Source of the DNA: Paramecium pentaurelia
Lineage: Eukaryota > Ciliophora > Oligohymenophorea > Peniculida > Parameciidae
Direction of reading: 5' to 3'
DNA length: 64,000 nucleotides
Assembly: GCA_905183005.1 (NCBI GenBank)
Contig: CAJJDO010000020.1
Span: forward strand, 330,837 to 394,836
The notes under the pieces were generated by a model that was not told the origin of the DNA, ran no database searches, and was given only the letters and a program-made list of their open reading frames with translations. This document shows positions 38,068 to 50,263 of the stretch, in pieces (position 1 is the stretch's first letter; every line of letters begins with the position of its first letter). A program made the position numbers and the translations under genes.

Positions 38068-39458
38068 TCAATTGGAAATCTTGCCTTGAACATCTCTCTT
38101 ATATTGTTAATTTTGAGATCCAACTTGACTGGAATAAATTCTGTAAACATCATCAAAAGTATTCAATTCTTCAGTCAAAGTTTCACTAACAGATTTAAAA
38201 TGAGCTTCAGCAGTGTTCAAGTCCTAAATATTAAAAATAAATATTGACTTCATTAGCTAAATCAATAGAGTTTTAGATTTTCTTTAATCTATCTTTGCAG
38301 GCAGCAGTGGCTTATAAAATAGTGATTAATTGATTTTGTAATTTTTCCTATTGATAAATTTATAATATATTACAAGATTGATATCTTCAGCAGCAAGGTG
38401 ACCTTTAAATGTTTCATTTTCCTTAATAATCAATCCTTTGAAATCACTATACCCCATAGCAGAAGTAACTTAATTATCTTATTTTTTTGAAAATGATCCT
38501 CTAACTTCTGATTCTAGGATGTCAAGGAAATTAAGTAACTCTTATTAAGCTACTGTGAATTAACTATAATCCTTTTAAGATCCAGATTCTGCAGGAGCCT
38601 TTTATCCCTTTTCAATAATCTTATTGAAGGCTGCAGCTTCCTTAGCTAATTATTCATTGGTAGCCTATTCAGCAGCTTCAAAAGGATGTTCAGGAACAGG
38701 TGCATCAGGTTCTCCAGTTTCTTAATGTTATTCAATTTCATGATCTTCTGCTTCTGGTGCATCATTAACTGTTTCTTCAGTTGTTTCTTAATTGTTCTCC
38801 TAAACTTCTTAAGAGCTATCTTAATTGTTATCAGAATCAATTTCTGCATCTTCATATACATGAGGAGGTTCATTGTCTTCAGAAGTGACTTGTGGCTCAT
38901 CTTCATCTTCAGCTAAATATGATTTTAGTTGGATGAATTAGGCAGATTGTAATAATGTTGGTAAGTCAGTCTATGAGTATATTTGAATGATTTACTTCTT
39001 TAGCATTTTTAACAGCTCTTCTAAGGAAGGCAATTAAATTTAAAGTTTTCTTGCTATTTTTAATATCATTAATAAAGTTGGAATTAGATTCGCATCTATT
39101 GATATCAAGTCTTGATAGTCTCTCATTATTCTCTTTGATTCTTTTTTCTAACCAACTTATATAGCTTAAAGTAATTCTAATATCTCTTTCTTTGTTAGCC
39201 CATTCTTGATCTCTTCGATTACATTCTCCTCTTTAAGTAGAAGCAGATCTCATTAAATCATTCACAATATCTTATTTTGACTTATAGTTTGCATAATATT
39301 ATTACATATCTAGTGACAGACCAATCAGACTCTAGTTGTTCTAGTTATTTTGTAGTTCCATTTTTCAAATCTGCTAACATTTTTAATACAACATCTATTT
39401 CGTTGGATTAACAATAAGTTGTAATTAACAACAATGCTATAATTCCGAATGCTTTCAT
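38068..39458 (-). CDS. Trichocyst matrix protein-like
   Basis: Secretory-granule protein of the trichocyst, the ciliate defensive organelle. It begins with a clear signal peptide (MKAFGIIALLLITTYCQS). The rest has the heptad-rich build of this family, with SDWSVTRYQSKQDIVNDLMR, ISWLEKRIKENNERLSRLDI, AFLRRAVKNAKE and EKLQNQLITILQATAACKDR. A central insert of ~100 residues is strongly acidic (EDEDEPQVTSEDNEPP...), perhaps the propeptide or a calcium-binding piece. Introns at 39281-39305, 38971-38995, 38348-38373 and 38224-38248 give exactly 430 codons. It lies 27 nt from the RING gene on the same strand. Confidence 0.8.
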
Positions 39459-39658
39459 GTTAATATTAATAATATATAAATAAAAACGGTATAAACATAT
39501 TGTAATATAAAGAGAATTGTGGAAGCTTAGTAAATATATCATTTAATTAAGAGAGATCTCAAAAATATTTTAATGTAATTGTTTAAGTATAGATACTGAA
39601 TAGTCATGATCTCTCTTATATATATATATTATAAATTAATTTTATTATATTATTGTTA

Positions 39659-41356
39659 ATGGGTATATGTGGAGGAAAAGGACCTAAAAGCAAGGATAAT
39701 TAATAAAATGATCACTATTCTAAATAATAAGACACAAATCCAAAAAGTATAGATAATGGATAGAAAAAGGATAAAAAAGAATTCAATTCCTAAAAAACAT
39801 AATTCAAAGTCAATCCTTCTATATTTGTTACATTAAAGAAAGGTGATATCTTAAATTACTATAGAATTGATTAAACTTTAGGAGAGGGTATTGCAGAGTT
39901 TTAAAATCTTATCTAGGTTCTTATGGGAAAGTGAGTTTAGTAACATAAAAAGTGACTGGATTACCTAGAGCTATGAAACAAATTCGAAAAGACAAAATTG
40001 AATAAAGAGATAACATGATTTAAGAAGTTTCCATTCTAAAAGAATTAGATCATCCTAATATTGTTAGTGTTTATGAATTATATGAAGATGAATAATATGT
40101 TTACATCATTACAGAGTAAACATTGAAATATCATCAGGCAAAAGATATCTAAGTGGAGGAGAATTATTTGAAAAAATAAATGAAATAGATCACTTTGATG
40201 AAACTATTGCAGCAGGTTATATGAGAAAAATCTTGGAGGCTGTTAATTATTGTCATAATAAAAATGTAGTACATCGGTATTTATTTTCTATTTTATAATA
40301 GTGATCTTAAACCAGAGAATATTATATTTGAATCAAGAAAGACTAATTCTAGTTTGAAAATTATTGATTTTGGAACAGCCAAAGAATTATTGGAAAGCAA
40401 AAAATTATCATAAAGAATTGGAACTGTAATTAATTATTTAATATTTAATAGCCTTATTATATTGCCCCTGAAGTAATTAGTAAATAATATGATAAAAAAT
40501 GTGATGTTTGGTCTTGTGGAGTTATTCTATTTATTATGTTATGTGGATATCCTCCATTTAATGGCTAATCATAATAAGAATTGTATGAAAGAATTTAAGC
40601 AGGGGTTTATACTTTTAATGGTATTTCATATTACAATTATTTTTATAGATTCTGAATGGAAAGAAGTCTCTGAAGATGCTAAAGATTTGATTAAAAAAAT
40701 GTTAGTTATTGATCCAGAAAAAAGAATTTCAGCTCATGATGCCTTATAACATGAATGGATTAAAATAACATAAAAGTAGAAAAAAATTAATCATAAATCA
40801 CTTGAGAATTTAGCTAGATTTCACGTAAATAATATTATATTAACTATTTAATTAGAGCTAAAGTAAATTAAAAGTTGCTATTATGTAACTAATTACAACT
40901 TAAGTCATGTCTAATTAAGAAAAAAAAAAAATGTAAAAATAATTTAAGAAAATTGATGTTAATCATGATGGTACATTAAGTAAAGAAGAATTACTCTAAT
41001 GTTATAGAGAAATCTATAATGATGAACTTAAATGCAATTAAATTGTTGATCATCTATTTGAGTAAGCAGATGTTAATGGATCTAATTAAATTGATTATAC
41101 AGAATTTGTTATTGCTTTTGCAAAAAAAGAATAAATTATGGCATAAAATAAATTAGAAAAAGCATTTAAGCTATTTGATAAAGATGGAAATGGTTAAATT
41201 AGTAAATAAGAACTTTAAGATATTATGGGTGGAGTATAATTAAGTGATAATTAATGGAGTAATGTATTTGGAGAACTTGATTTAAATGGAGATGGTGTTG
41301 TAACATTATAAGAATTTACTGAAATGCTCATTAAAGGAGCAAATGAATAAGAATGA
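39659..41356 (+). CDS. Calcium-dependent protein kinase (CDPK)
   Basis: Kinase joined to a calmodulin-like domain, activated by calcium. The N-terminus MGICGGKGPKS carries a myristoylation glycine and a palmitoylatable cysteine. The kinase has GSYGKVSLV, AMKQIRKDKI, YLSGGELFEKI, NKNVVHRDLKPENIIF, IDFGTAKEL, GTPYYIAPEVI and WSCGVILFIMLCGYPPFNG. A junction helix (SQSKLKVAIMQLITTQVMSN) follows. The four EF-hands are DVNHDGTLSKEE, DVNGSNQIDYTE, DKDGNGQISKQE and DLNGDGVVTLQE. Introns: 39888-39916, 40116-40144, 40277-40301 (splits the HRD codon), 40426-40451, 40621-40648 and 40825-40855; total exactly 510 codons. Confidence 0.95.
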
Positions 41357-42124
41357 TCAAAAGTTTATTTCCTATTTTTATAAAGTTTTTCATTAATTAT
41401 ATATATTCATACAATCACTGAATATTTAAATATTTATTTTATTTAAACTGTATTAATATAATAAATTGTATTTTCAATTTTTAGATTTAAGTCAAACTCA
41501 TATGAAATAGATCCTTTTTTATGAAGGAATTACAAAGCTCCTACTATAATTATAGAATATTTCCTTTGACCATATGAGATATATATCAATAAATAAAGAG
41601 AACCCATCTCTACATATATTCCTATTCAAAATATTTACATTTTCATTTTCTAATAAAATGATATACTTAATGTAATTTTTAAATTGAAAATTTAAATTAA
41701 ATCTAAATATTGGATTAATAATTAAAGAATCAATTTATCATGCTTACAATTTACCATTATTTTTATTTATTTAAAATGGTTCTAACATTAAATATTCAAA
41801 ATAAAGAATAAGTTTTATTTAGATATAACTTTCTTATTAGATTTGTAAATAATAATTATTTATTAGGTTTATATATCTTTACTTAATGTAAATCTAATTT
41901 TAAAGACATTTAGTAAGAAATATTGATTATTTCAAATCATCATTTAAAATATTTTTTCTCAGAGTTCACCCGAATTAATTTCCAATAATACAATTGAATG
42001 TTTTGATAGGAAAAAAAATAGGTTAATAATAAAAGTGAAACATTTCTTTTTTGTGTAATAGTATAATTTGATTGAGATGAAGAAGTCTAGAATTTTATTT
42101 GATATATTTATATTTTATTTCATT
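41357..42124. other. Intergenic region, about 0.77 kb
   Basis: A+T-rich sequence with no gene that I can support; short frames only. Confidence 0.5.
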
Positions 42125-43767
42125 ATGAGTTTAGAAACATTGAATGGAATTGAGTATTTAGGGGCTCATTTAAAAGTACAATATAAATTTGATTTAGTTC
42201 AAAGTACCAGGTTATAGAGAGAAATCAGATGGTCATGTTTATTATAGAATTGTAGTATAATTCACATTGGTTGAGCCATTCAAAAGAATTGATTTTGAAT
42301 ATACTTATGAGAATTGTCTTACTCTTTTTAAGACATTATCTTAATAATGTCCTGATTTACCATAATTACCAGGAATAGGATTATTTGGATTCAAACCAAA
42401 TGGATTTGATACAGAAAAAAGAAGAGTAGATTTGGAGAAATGGTTAGGAGCATTAGTTTGGAGATGTGATGTATTAGGAAGTGAAAGCTTTTATAATTTT
42501 TGTAATGTAAACAATAAGAATATAATATGATTAGTTGAGTTAGGTGCTTGATAAAAAATGGTTAAAATAGCCAGATTGTATATTGAAATTTAATTATGGA
42601 CATTCATTTCCAGTTTAAGACTTTTTTTATGAGCCAGACACATAAGTTTGTTTTGTATTAACGACTGATGATTCAATCGCAAGTAAAATGTAAGGGTTAA
42701 TGGGAATATTTGGTAAATCATTAAAACCTACATTTCATTCTTAATTAATTGGTTATAGATTGGATGTTGATAATAATGAAGAACCAATCACTTAAACTTT
42801 ATGGACAATATAATATTAGTAGAGAGGAACAATGATAAAATGGGATGAGAAATTAACTATATTAGGTATTGGTTTTGATGATGGTCATATAATTTGTTTA
42901 AGAATAGCCACTAATAAAAAGTATTAAGAATATTCAGAATTCTGCTACATTCATAAACACACATAATCAGTCAATGGAATAGAATTTAATAGTTTGACTG
43001 GTCATTGTTATAGTATTAGCAAAGATAAATGTTTGATAACAACAGATTTAGCTAATCCTAGTAGTATTTTAAAAGGTATTCTCATTTATTAAATAATAGA
43101 AAAGGAATTTGTAAATGAATTAACTTGTTTAACAACAAATCAATATCGTTTATTTGTTGGAGATAATGTAGGAAGTATTTATATCTTCTCCTTTGAAAAT
43201 GGTCCATTGCATGCTGTTCATTAGATTAAATAGGATGTTGTAATGTAATTGACTTCAATTCAATATTGCCCTATTAAAAATTATCTTATTTGCGGAAGTA
43301 AAGAAGGTTACTTAAGTGTATTTGAAATTGGTAAATAAGGAAAAGAGAAAAGTACTAATCAAATAACTTTATTAAAAACTATTCCAAATAAAGTTGTACA
43401 ATTTTCAATTAGCACCAAAGAAATATATGTTAATTATGGAAATTGTGTTATAATCTTAGAATCAACAAATATGAAATATTTATATTCTCTTGAAGCTCAT
43501 AATAAAGATATCACTAAAATACAATTGTTTGATTCCATAGGACTCTTAATAACAAGTAGCAAAGACAACACAGTTAAATTTTGGCAATATAAATATTTCC
43601 CACATCTTCTATTAAACAATGATATCCTTCCACTTCGAAAAGAACCAGTTGCAGAACATAAGGTTACTATTAGACAATAAGGTGGTGAACAAAACAGATA
43701 ATCAGTTTAGTTATAATAATAATAATAAATGAAACCAGAATTAGAAGATTTAGATCATTGGCAATGA
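42125..43767 (+). CDS. PX domain plus WD40-repeat protein
   Basis: The first ~120 residues are a phox-homology domain that would bind phosphoinositides: FKVPGYREKSDGHVYYRIVV, TYENCLTLFKTLSQQCPDLP, LPGIGLFGFKP and RRVDLEKWLGALVW. The rest is a WD40-type propeller, with RLFVGDNVGSIYIFSFENG, NYLICGSKEGYLSVFEIG and GLLITSSKDNTVKFWQYKY. The tail is Gln-rich. Introns at 42176-42197 and 42507-42534 give exactly 531 codons. The combination suggests an endosomal or membrane-trafficking adaptor. Confidence 0.85.
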
Positions 43768-43784
43768 TAAATATTTATTTACAT

Positions 43785-44129
43785 TCATTTACGTTAAGGA
43801 GATGACAACAAAGATTGGTTTGATTTGTATTTACTATTAGTTAAAATAGGTCTAATTATTATAGGTCTATTCTTTTCTATTTTCTATTCATCTTTTTAAT
43901 CCTCTTCTACATCTGCAAGATCAAGTAAACTACGTCTTGTTATTAATGTGTTGTCAGTTTTTATTTTATTCATTGATGGATGTTTTTAAATGATCAAGTC
44001 TATAATTCTATATAAATACATACACATACCTTTCAATATCCCTTTCTATTTAGTGTCAATCTCTCTTTATTGATGCATCATATAAACTGTATAGAATAGT
44101 TTTCCTTATATTGTATCAAATTTATGCAT
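43785..44129 (-). CDS. Small protein of 104 residues, unknown
   Basis: ATG at 44129 (MHKFDTIQGKLFYTVYMMHQ) to TGA at 43785, with a 30-nt intron at 44000-44029; exactly 105 codons. The second exon is polar and basic with an acidic patch (SLLDLADVEEDQKDEQKIEK) and ends SLLSSPQRK. It is convergent with the PX-WD40 gene, 17 nt between stops. No family recognised; the sensible composition and clean splice argue it is real. Confidence 0.55.
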
Positions 44130-44294
44130 CTGACTAATTAATAATATCAATTAATATAAATATCTTAACAAAACATTTTACCAAACTAATATAAATTATC
44201 TCCTTAATATTCTACTCTACAATCATAATATTATAACTTTCATATAAATTCTAAAAATATTATGAAATTACATTAATAATTATAATAAAAACTA

Positions 44295-44825
44295 ATGTCA
44301 GGCAGAAAAAAAAATTCTTTTAGATGTTTTGCGATCTATAAAATAGGATTGAATGGAGAAGATGGATAATTCACTATAACTCACAAAAGAGGATGTTTAA
44401 AAACCTTCAATATCGAAGAAAAAGAACTAATTGTAGAAGTCAATTAGCATTTTGATGGTCAATAGATAAATTCAAGTTAAAGCTAATTTAAATTCAAAAA
44501 TTGGATTGGAATAAAGGAGTAGAAAAAAGATCATAGTAATTTAAATAATTTATATTAGCATACTATTTGCTTTTATTATTGCATTAGAATGGCAGGAAAG
44601 AAGATGCCTTTAAATAATTAGAGACTCTTTAAAAATGGAATTAAAATAATGAAAATTATAAGAATATTGATCCTTAAGAATTAGAGGATTAAATTTAAAG
44701 GTTAGAATAAAAATATGGAGAACCAGATGGATTTGCAACAGATGAAGGTTAAGACGAAATAATAAGAAATTAAAAATCATAATTATAACAATAATAATAA
44801 CAATAACAATAACAATTACAATAAA

Positions 44826-44906
<81 letters not shown>

Positions 44907-45301
44907 TTCAAAGTCCTTAAAAGAATTCTTAATTGAGATAAAGTTCAGCATAAAAAACAAAATCACCAATAAATAAAAATCTTGACGCCAATTATAATCA
45001 AATCAATAAAATTATTAATAAATCTAAAGATTTAAAACCCACTATTTAAGCAAATGGTATCATTGCTGTAAAGTAAGAAAGCGTAATTTAGAATCAATCT
45101 CGTCAACAATAGAATCAAGAAATTCAAATAAACGATTAATAACCTAAACCATAACCAAAGAAAAGATAAAAATAGTAATTTAGTAATTAGGAAGCACGTG
45201 AATAAATGGGTGAATCTAATAAACTTAAATAAGCTGATGCATTAATCAGAAATTCAATAGTAGGTGCTCTAGCAAGCGGCACATTAGCATTGATTTTATG
45301 A
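44295..45301 (+). CDS. Polyglutamine protein with hydrophobic C-terminal tail
   Basis: A 327-residue protein, family unknown. The N-terminal ~80 residues (FAIYKIGLNGEDGQFTITHK) look globular. After a 23-nt intron (44536-44558) comes a helical part (KEDAFKQLETLQKWNQN; QELEDQIQRLEQKYGEPDG), then a glutamine tract encoded by TAA codons. A Gln/Asn/Lys-rich stretch follows. The last residues NSIVGALASGTLALIL are hydrophobic and could be a tail anchor. Spliced length is exactly 328 codons. The Ile/Val-rich frame on the other strand at 44610-44969 is a shadow of the repeat. Confidence 0.75.
44828..44905 (+). repeat. (TAA)26 microsatellite encoding 26 glutamines
   Basis: Twenty-six uninterrupted TAA triplets in the coding frame, preceded by mixed CAA/TAA glutamine codons. 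Under the ciliate code this is a pure Gln run; it would be 26 stops in the standard code. Length is likely variable between strains. Confidence 0.95.
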
Positions 45302-45394
45302 TATAATTATAATATCCATAAGAATATAATTGTAAATGATCTCTGATACAAAAAAGATTGATATTTTTCTCAGTTCTATTTTATAAATTAATAT

Positions 45395-47249
45395 ATGAAT
45401 AAATTGATTTAATATAATAAAATGTAATATTAACTTAGTATCATAGATATAGATGGGTTTGAGAATAAATGGTATTACAAATTAAGAATTACAAACAATA
45501 ATAGTATTTATTATCGTGATGTACATGTTCGATTTTAGGATTTGAATTAATTGCAAAAGAATCTATAAAATGAAAGTTATTAATCACATGTGAAAGAGAA
45601 TATATAATTATTAGTTACCATAATTTCCTGAGAAATCATTATTTTATTCATGGTTTTAGAGTAAAGAGAGTAGAAATGAGTTATAGGAAACCAAGGAATC
45701 TGTATAAAATTATTTATAGGGGATCAACAAGTACAAAAAATAGTTCTAAATATAAGGAATCCACCATTTAAATATGAAGCAATTAATCATTTTGTGTAAA
45801 ATACATATGATCTTAAGAGAAGTCAATAATTAAAATTCTAAAGCATAAATAAAGATGAATTTTATTAATTGAACATAAAAAAATCTGAAATAAAGAATGG
45901 TAAATTCAATAAGATATTTCTTGTAAAGAGAGAAAATTAAGATAGAGTTGTACATTAATTCTTAATGCCTTCTAATGATGCAGCAAAAAAAGATTATGAA
46001 AATTACAAAAGGGCATAATTATTAATTACTGATTACACTTACATAGTAAAATGTCATGAGATAGGATAAATAATTAAGAAGAAGTAATAATTTTAAAGGA
46101 AATAAAAAAAGAGTATTTATAATGAATTGGAAATTGGATTAGAATCATCATATGATATTATTTATGCAATTGAAGATTATGCAAAATAGCCAATAAATAA
46201 ATTAATTTAAAAGAGATAAGAGAGATAGGATCATTTTAAATTAGAAACTATATCAGAGGCTTTGATTACATTAATACATGTAGCTTAATATCTGCAATTT
46301 TTATAAATCTTTTAAAAGTAATTTTCTGTAACAAATTTGTATTATGATGAAAAAATAGGATTTAAAATTGGAGGATTGTCACCAATATATATCTACAAAA
46401 AGAAATATAGATTAAAGAATGAAAATGATCCTAACACATACAAGGCATTAAATCCACCAGAATTACGTGGATCTGCAGGTGGTTATAGTATTAAAAATAA
46501 TTTGAATTCTTATATTAAGTCTGATATTTGGCAAATTGGTATTGTAATTCTTTCAATGGCATCACTCACATTACCAATAAATTTTACATAAAGTGAAGCT
46601 ATTGATAATAAAATAAAATAAGTTGAATTAAAATATGGGTATAAAATATATAAAATTAGGGAAAAATTAGCACTTTTACTTAAGAATATGTTGTAACGAA
46701 ATCAAAATGATAGATTTTCTATAGATGATATTATTATACCTGCATAACAATTGATGCCCATGAATCAAATGTAATTAAAATCAATCAAATCAATAGAACG
46801 TATATAAGTATTAATCTACTAATAATAAGATTCTATCTATTTCTTAATAGTAATTAGAAGACATGGATAAATAGTTCAAGGAGAAAACTTCAGAAAAGTA
46901 ATACATTATAAATTTGACTATTGATAAACATATTGTACAATAGATCTTAATATTTAATTTTGAACGAATCAAAAGAGAATTTGTAATACAATTACACATT
47001 AATGTATCTCCTTAAACTATACCAGATGATTTAATTGACAAAATGATGTCAAGTTTAGTTGAGTACTAATATTTATAATTATTGGTACTAAATCTTAAGA
47101 AATGTACTATATCTGATTAAGCCTAAAAGAATATTATTATTGCAGCCTCATCTATTAAAAAACTAAAACAATTGACTCTTGATATTAGTGGAAATTAAAC
47201 TATTCCTATACCATAATCCAAAATTAAGGTGGTTGTATATAACCAATGA
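45395..47249 (+). CDS. PX-domain protein with a degenerate kinase-like core
   Basis: The N-terminal ~120 residues resemble a PX domain: WYYKLRITNNNSIYYRDVHV, QDLNQLQKNLQ, LPQFPEKSLFYSWFQRNQG and FIGDQQVQKIVLN. The middle resembles a kinase fold lacking key residues: where HRD and DFG are expected the sequence reads NLYYDEKIGFKIGGLSPIY, followed by LNPPELRG (APE-like) and SYIKSDIWQIGIVILSMAS (DxW-like). The C-terminus has leucine-rich-repeat-like helices (LQLLVLNLKKCTISDQAQKN). Introns at 45590-45614, 45661-45686 and 46850-46874 give exactly 593 codons. Likely a membrane-bound pseudokinase scaffold; this is inference from motif order only. Confidence 0.68.
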
Positions 47250-47323
47250 AATATATTATATAAGTTTAAGATTTTTATTATGCATAAGTATTATACATAT
47301 GTATTAAAATACATTTTATTTAA

Positions 47324-49106
47324 ATGATTTATTATATGATATTCTCTTTACTCATTAATTTGAGTATGTAATCAACTAGAATCAGGACGAAAGAATCATA
47401 CACAACAAACTATGAAATTGAACACGATACAATCAAGATGGCTCATAAAAAATAAACAGTATATGTGTTAAAGTAGGTATATTGAAATAAACAAAGTTTG
47501 ACAAATGCATATGATGTTGATGTATTTGGTGATTCTGTAGATCCAATATAAACTCCGTTCCTTTCTTTGGACAATAAAGATGTTGAACTGTTAGAAGTGA
47601 AAAATTGTAATAACTGAATTTCAATTTTAGAATGTGTAGGTTTTCCTAAACATCCTTAATTAAAAGAGATTTTACAATATAAAATTAAAGATGCCACTGA
47701 GGATTCTTATTATACAGATATGGTGACTCTATCAGAGTATTCCAATTTATTTTTAATCACGCAAGAATTAGTTCTTATTTAGATAAAACTCCGTTGTAGT
47801 GATTCTGGATGGATTGCTTAAGAGTCTTAAAGTGTCTTTGATTTGAAAAAATAACTAAATTTAGTAAATCCAAAAATCAAAACTAACGCTTAATTCAGTT
47901 GTCCTAAAGTAAATTATTTATATATGATTTCTTAGAAACATCTAAATTGCTTAATCGTAACTCCATATGGAGGATTTTGGGTTTCTAAATTTTCAGATTT
48001 TGATTCAAAAGATATACCTATTGAGCCTTATCCTGAATAAAATATATTAAAAAGAAAGGTTGTTCATAAAGTTTCTACATTTGGTGAATATTTAGTAGTG
48101 GCTGTAGGTACTGATGGAGTAGATTTATATACATATGAATAAGAACATTAAGACATATATAAACGAAGTATTCTTCACATATTAACAATCTCAAAGTAAT
48201 AATTCAATGTTACTATTAACATTATTGGGGTGAAAATTTAGAATGATAAACTATTTTGTTTAGATGATACATAAGGATTATTTATTTTCAATATTTCTAA
48301 TGTAAATAAACCAATTCTAATAATGGATATACATATACCTAGAACAGTAGCATTTGAAGTATATGAGAATACTGTTCTAGTTGTTGCTTAAACTCCAAAT
48401 AATATTGAATACATTATGGAAATCTTCATTGATTTAAGAGATCACTCTTATTTTGTGAATAGAGTTTTAGTTGATGATTTTACATATAGAGATTTATAGA
48501 TCAATCCAAATTATGCATTTTTGATTGGAGAAGAAGCACATTTGATAATTAAACATTCAATTTTTAATGGATTTGTAAAATACAATAAAGAATTGGTGCG
48601 GACATTCTTTGAAAATTAATTGGTTCGTTTTGAATTATATAGTAAATCAAGTGAACCTGAAGAATAAAGATTTAAAGAAACTTTTTATTATGTAGGATTA
48701 TCTCGTTAAGCTATACATGTATGGAAATTTATGGATTATCATGCCTTTTTATTATGTAGTTTTGATGAAAGATCAGAACATGAAATAATTGTTAAATTAA
48801 ATTCAACATCTTGTGATGAAAATATTAAGAGAGAAACTCTATATTAATAATGTTAAGCAGATTAAAAAATTAATGTCTTAGTCTCTGGACCTCTGTTCTA
48901 TTCAGATACCTTAACAATTTTAGTTTTTATTCTCTTTTTCTTGGGCGTAATAAATATATTAAACTTAGTTTGTGTTATGTATAATTTGTATATGTGTCTG
49001 TGTTCGTTGGAAAAGATTATTAAAAGAATTAGAAGAAAACAGGTACTAATTAAAAGAAATGAAGAAGTATGGATATTTGCCAGAATAGGAATAAAATTAA
49101 ATATGA
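47324..49106 (+). CDS. Type I membrane protein with propeller-like ectodomain (paralogue A)
   Basis: A 570-residue protein with a short hydrophobic leader (MIYYMIFSLLINLS), a long extracytoplasmic part, one transmembrane helix near the C-terminus (LTILVFILFFLGFVLCIICI) and a short charged tail (RLLKELEENRYQLKEMKKYG). The ectodomain has repeats like LVIVD beta-propeller blades: YLVVAVGTDGVDLYTYEQ and GLFIFNISNVNKPILIMDI. Introns at 47473-47496, 47607-47630 and 48947-48968 give exactly 571 codons. The gene at 50264 is a clear paralogue (shared TPFLSLDN, GFPKHP/GLPKHP, TPNNIEY, HSIFNGF). I know no named family. Confidence 0.75.
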
Positions 49107-49133
49107 TTATCTCTAAAATTGTTAATTAAAATT

Positions 49134-50012
49134 ATGCGTGGATCGTTGATTTCAGCACCATTTCTTAGTTATTTACTAAAATAAAAAACAAATATCAGAG
49201 TAGCAAATGTAATCATGACAGAGTAACCTCTAAATAAGAAAGGCAATATAGAGTTGTCTTAGAAGCTATGTGAGTATAATTATGTTCATAATAACAAGTA
49301 ACTAATCAGTACTTAATTTGTGTGATATCACTGCTTAACTAAAACCAGTACCTAGATTATTACCATAATAATAATAGTTTGATTAGTTTGTCAAAGAATA
49401 TTAATTTGATTAGTCAACCCCTATTGTTTTCTTTGATCAGCACATTCTTTTAGCTGCCAGAGCTTGGTTCACATTTAAATATTTTGGATTCAATAAAGTA
49501 TTTGTTTTAGATGGGGGATATTAAAAATGGTTGAATCATTAACCAGCTGAATTTTAGGAGCATGAAATCTGTATATTAAAATTTCAATAAATTAGAGGAA
49601 CAACCAAAATTTTAAGGTAAAGTCATAAATACTTCTGAAGTAACTGCAATTTCATAATTAAAATATTAATAAGATCCAAAAGGAGATGATTGGGCAATAA
49701 TAGATACTCGTGATTCTAATAGATTTAAAAAAGGATCAATACCTGGATCTATAAATATAGAATTCTCAGAATATCTAAATAAAGATAAAACTATGAAATC
49801 TGATGAAGATTTAAAGAATGTATATAAAAAGAATGGAATCGATTTAAATAAAACAAGAATAATTAATACATGCTAAACAGCCAAATTAGCTTGTATAGCT
49901 ATAATTGCTGAAGAACTATTGAAAACCAAATAGTAAATTATTTATGAAACTTAGATAAATTTTATATGATGGTTCTTTAGAAGACTGGAAATTGTAGAAT
50001 TAAATTAAATGA
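49134..50012 (+). CDS. Two-domain rhodanese / mercaptopyruvate sulfurtransferase-like enzyme
   Basis: Moves sulfur from thiosulfate or mercaptopyruvate to acceptors. The first domain contains PIVFFDQHILLAARAWFTFK and KVFVLDGGYQKWLNHQPAEF. The second has DDWAIIDTRDSNRFKKGSIP, GSINIEFSEYL and the active-site loop NTCQTAKLACIAIIAEELL, with cysteine in the catalytic place but a non-standard loop (CQTAKLA instead of CGSGVTA). It ends ILYDGSLEDWKL, as the family does. Introns at 49274-49298, 49571-49595 and 49933-49954 give exactly 269 codons. It sits between the two membrane-protein paralogues. Confidence 0.85.
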
Positions 50013-50263
50013 AAATTATAATAAAACAAATATAATCTTTATGAATTAGAAATTATTCTTTAAATTTTTAACAATAGATAGATACAGATTATGTCTAAAT
50101 AATATTGTATACCTATTTTTTTATAAATATTTTAAAATATGCATAAAAATATATAATTTAATTTAGATTATGTCTTTTAATGGCAGTCAACATTAAAATA
50201 GAAATCCAATAGAGTTAATTAATTTTAATTGTTAGAATATTTCTGATTAATAAATAAAAATTA

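Noticed and set aside
38646..38916. Frames on both strands in 38646-38916
   Set aside because: Shadows of the acidic insert of the trichocyst-type gene, which fits the signal peptide, introns and family build.
44828..44905. CRISPR array or satellite
   Set aside because: A simple trinucleotide run in a coding frame with no spacers.
44610..44969. Minus-strand 119-residue frame with a long isoleucine run
   Set aside because: It is the complement of the (TAA)26 glutamine tract of the real plus-strand gene.
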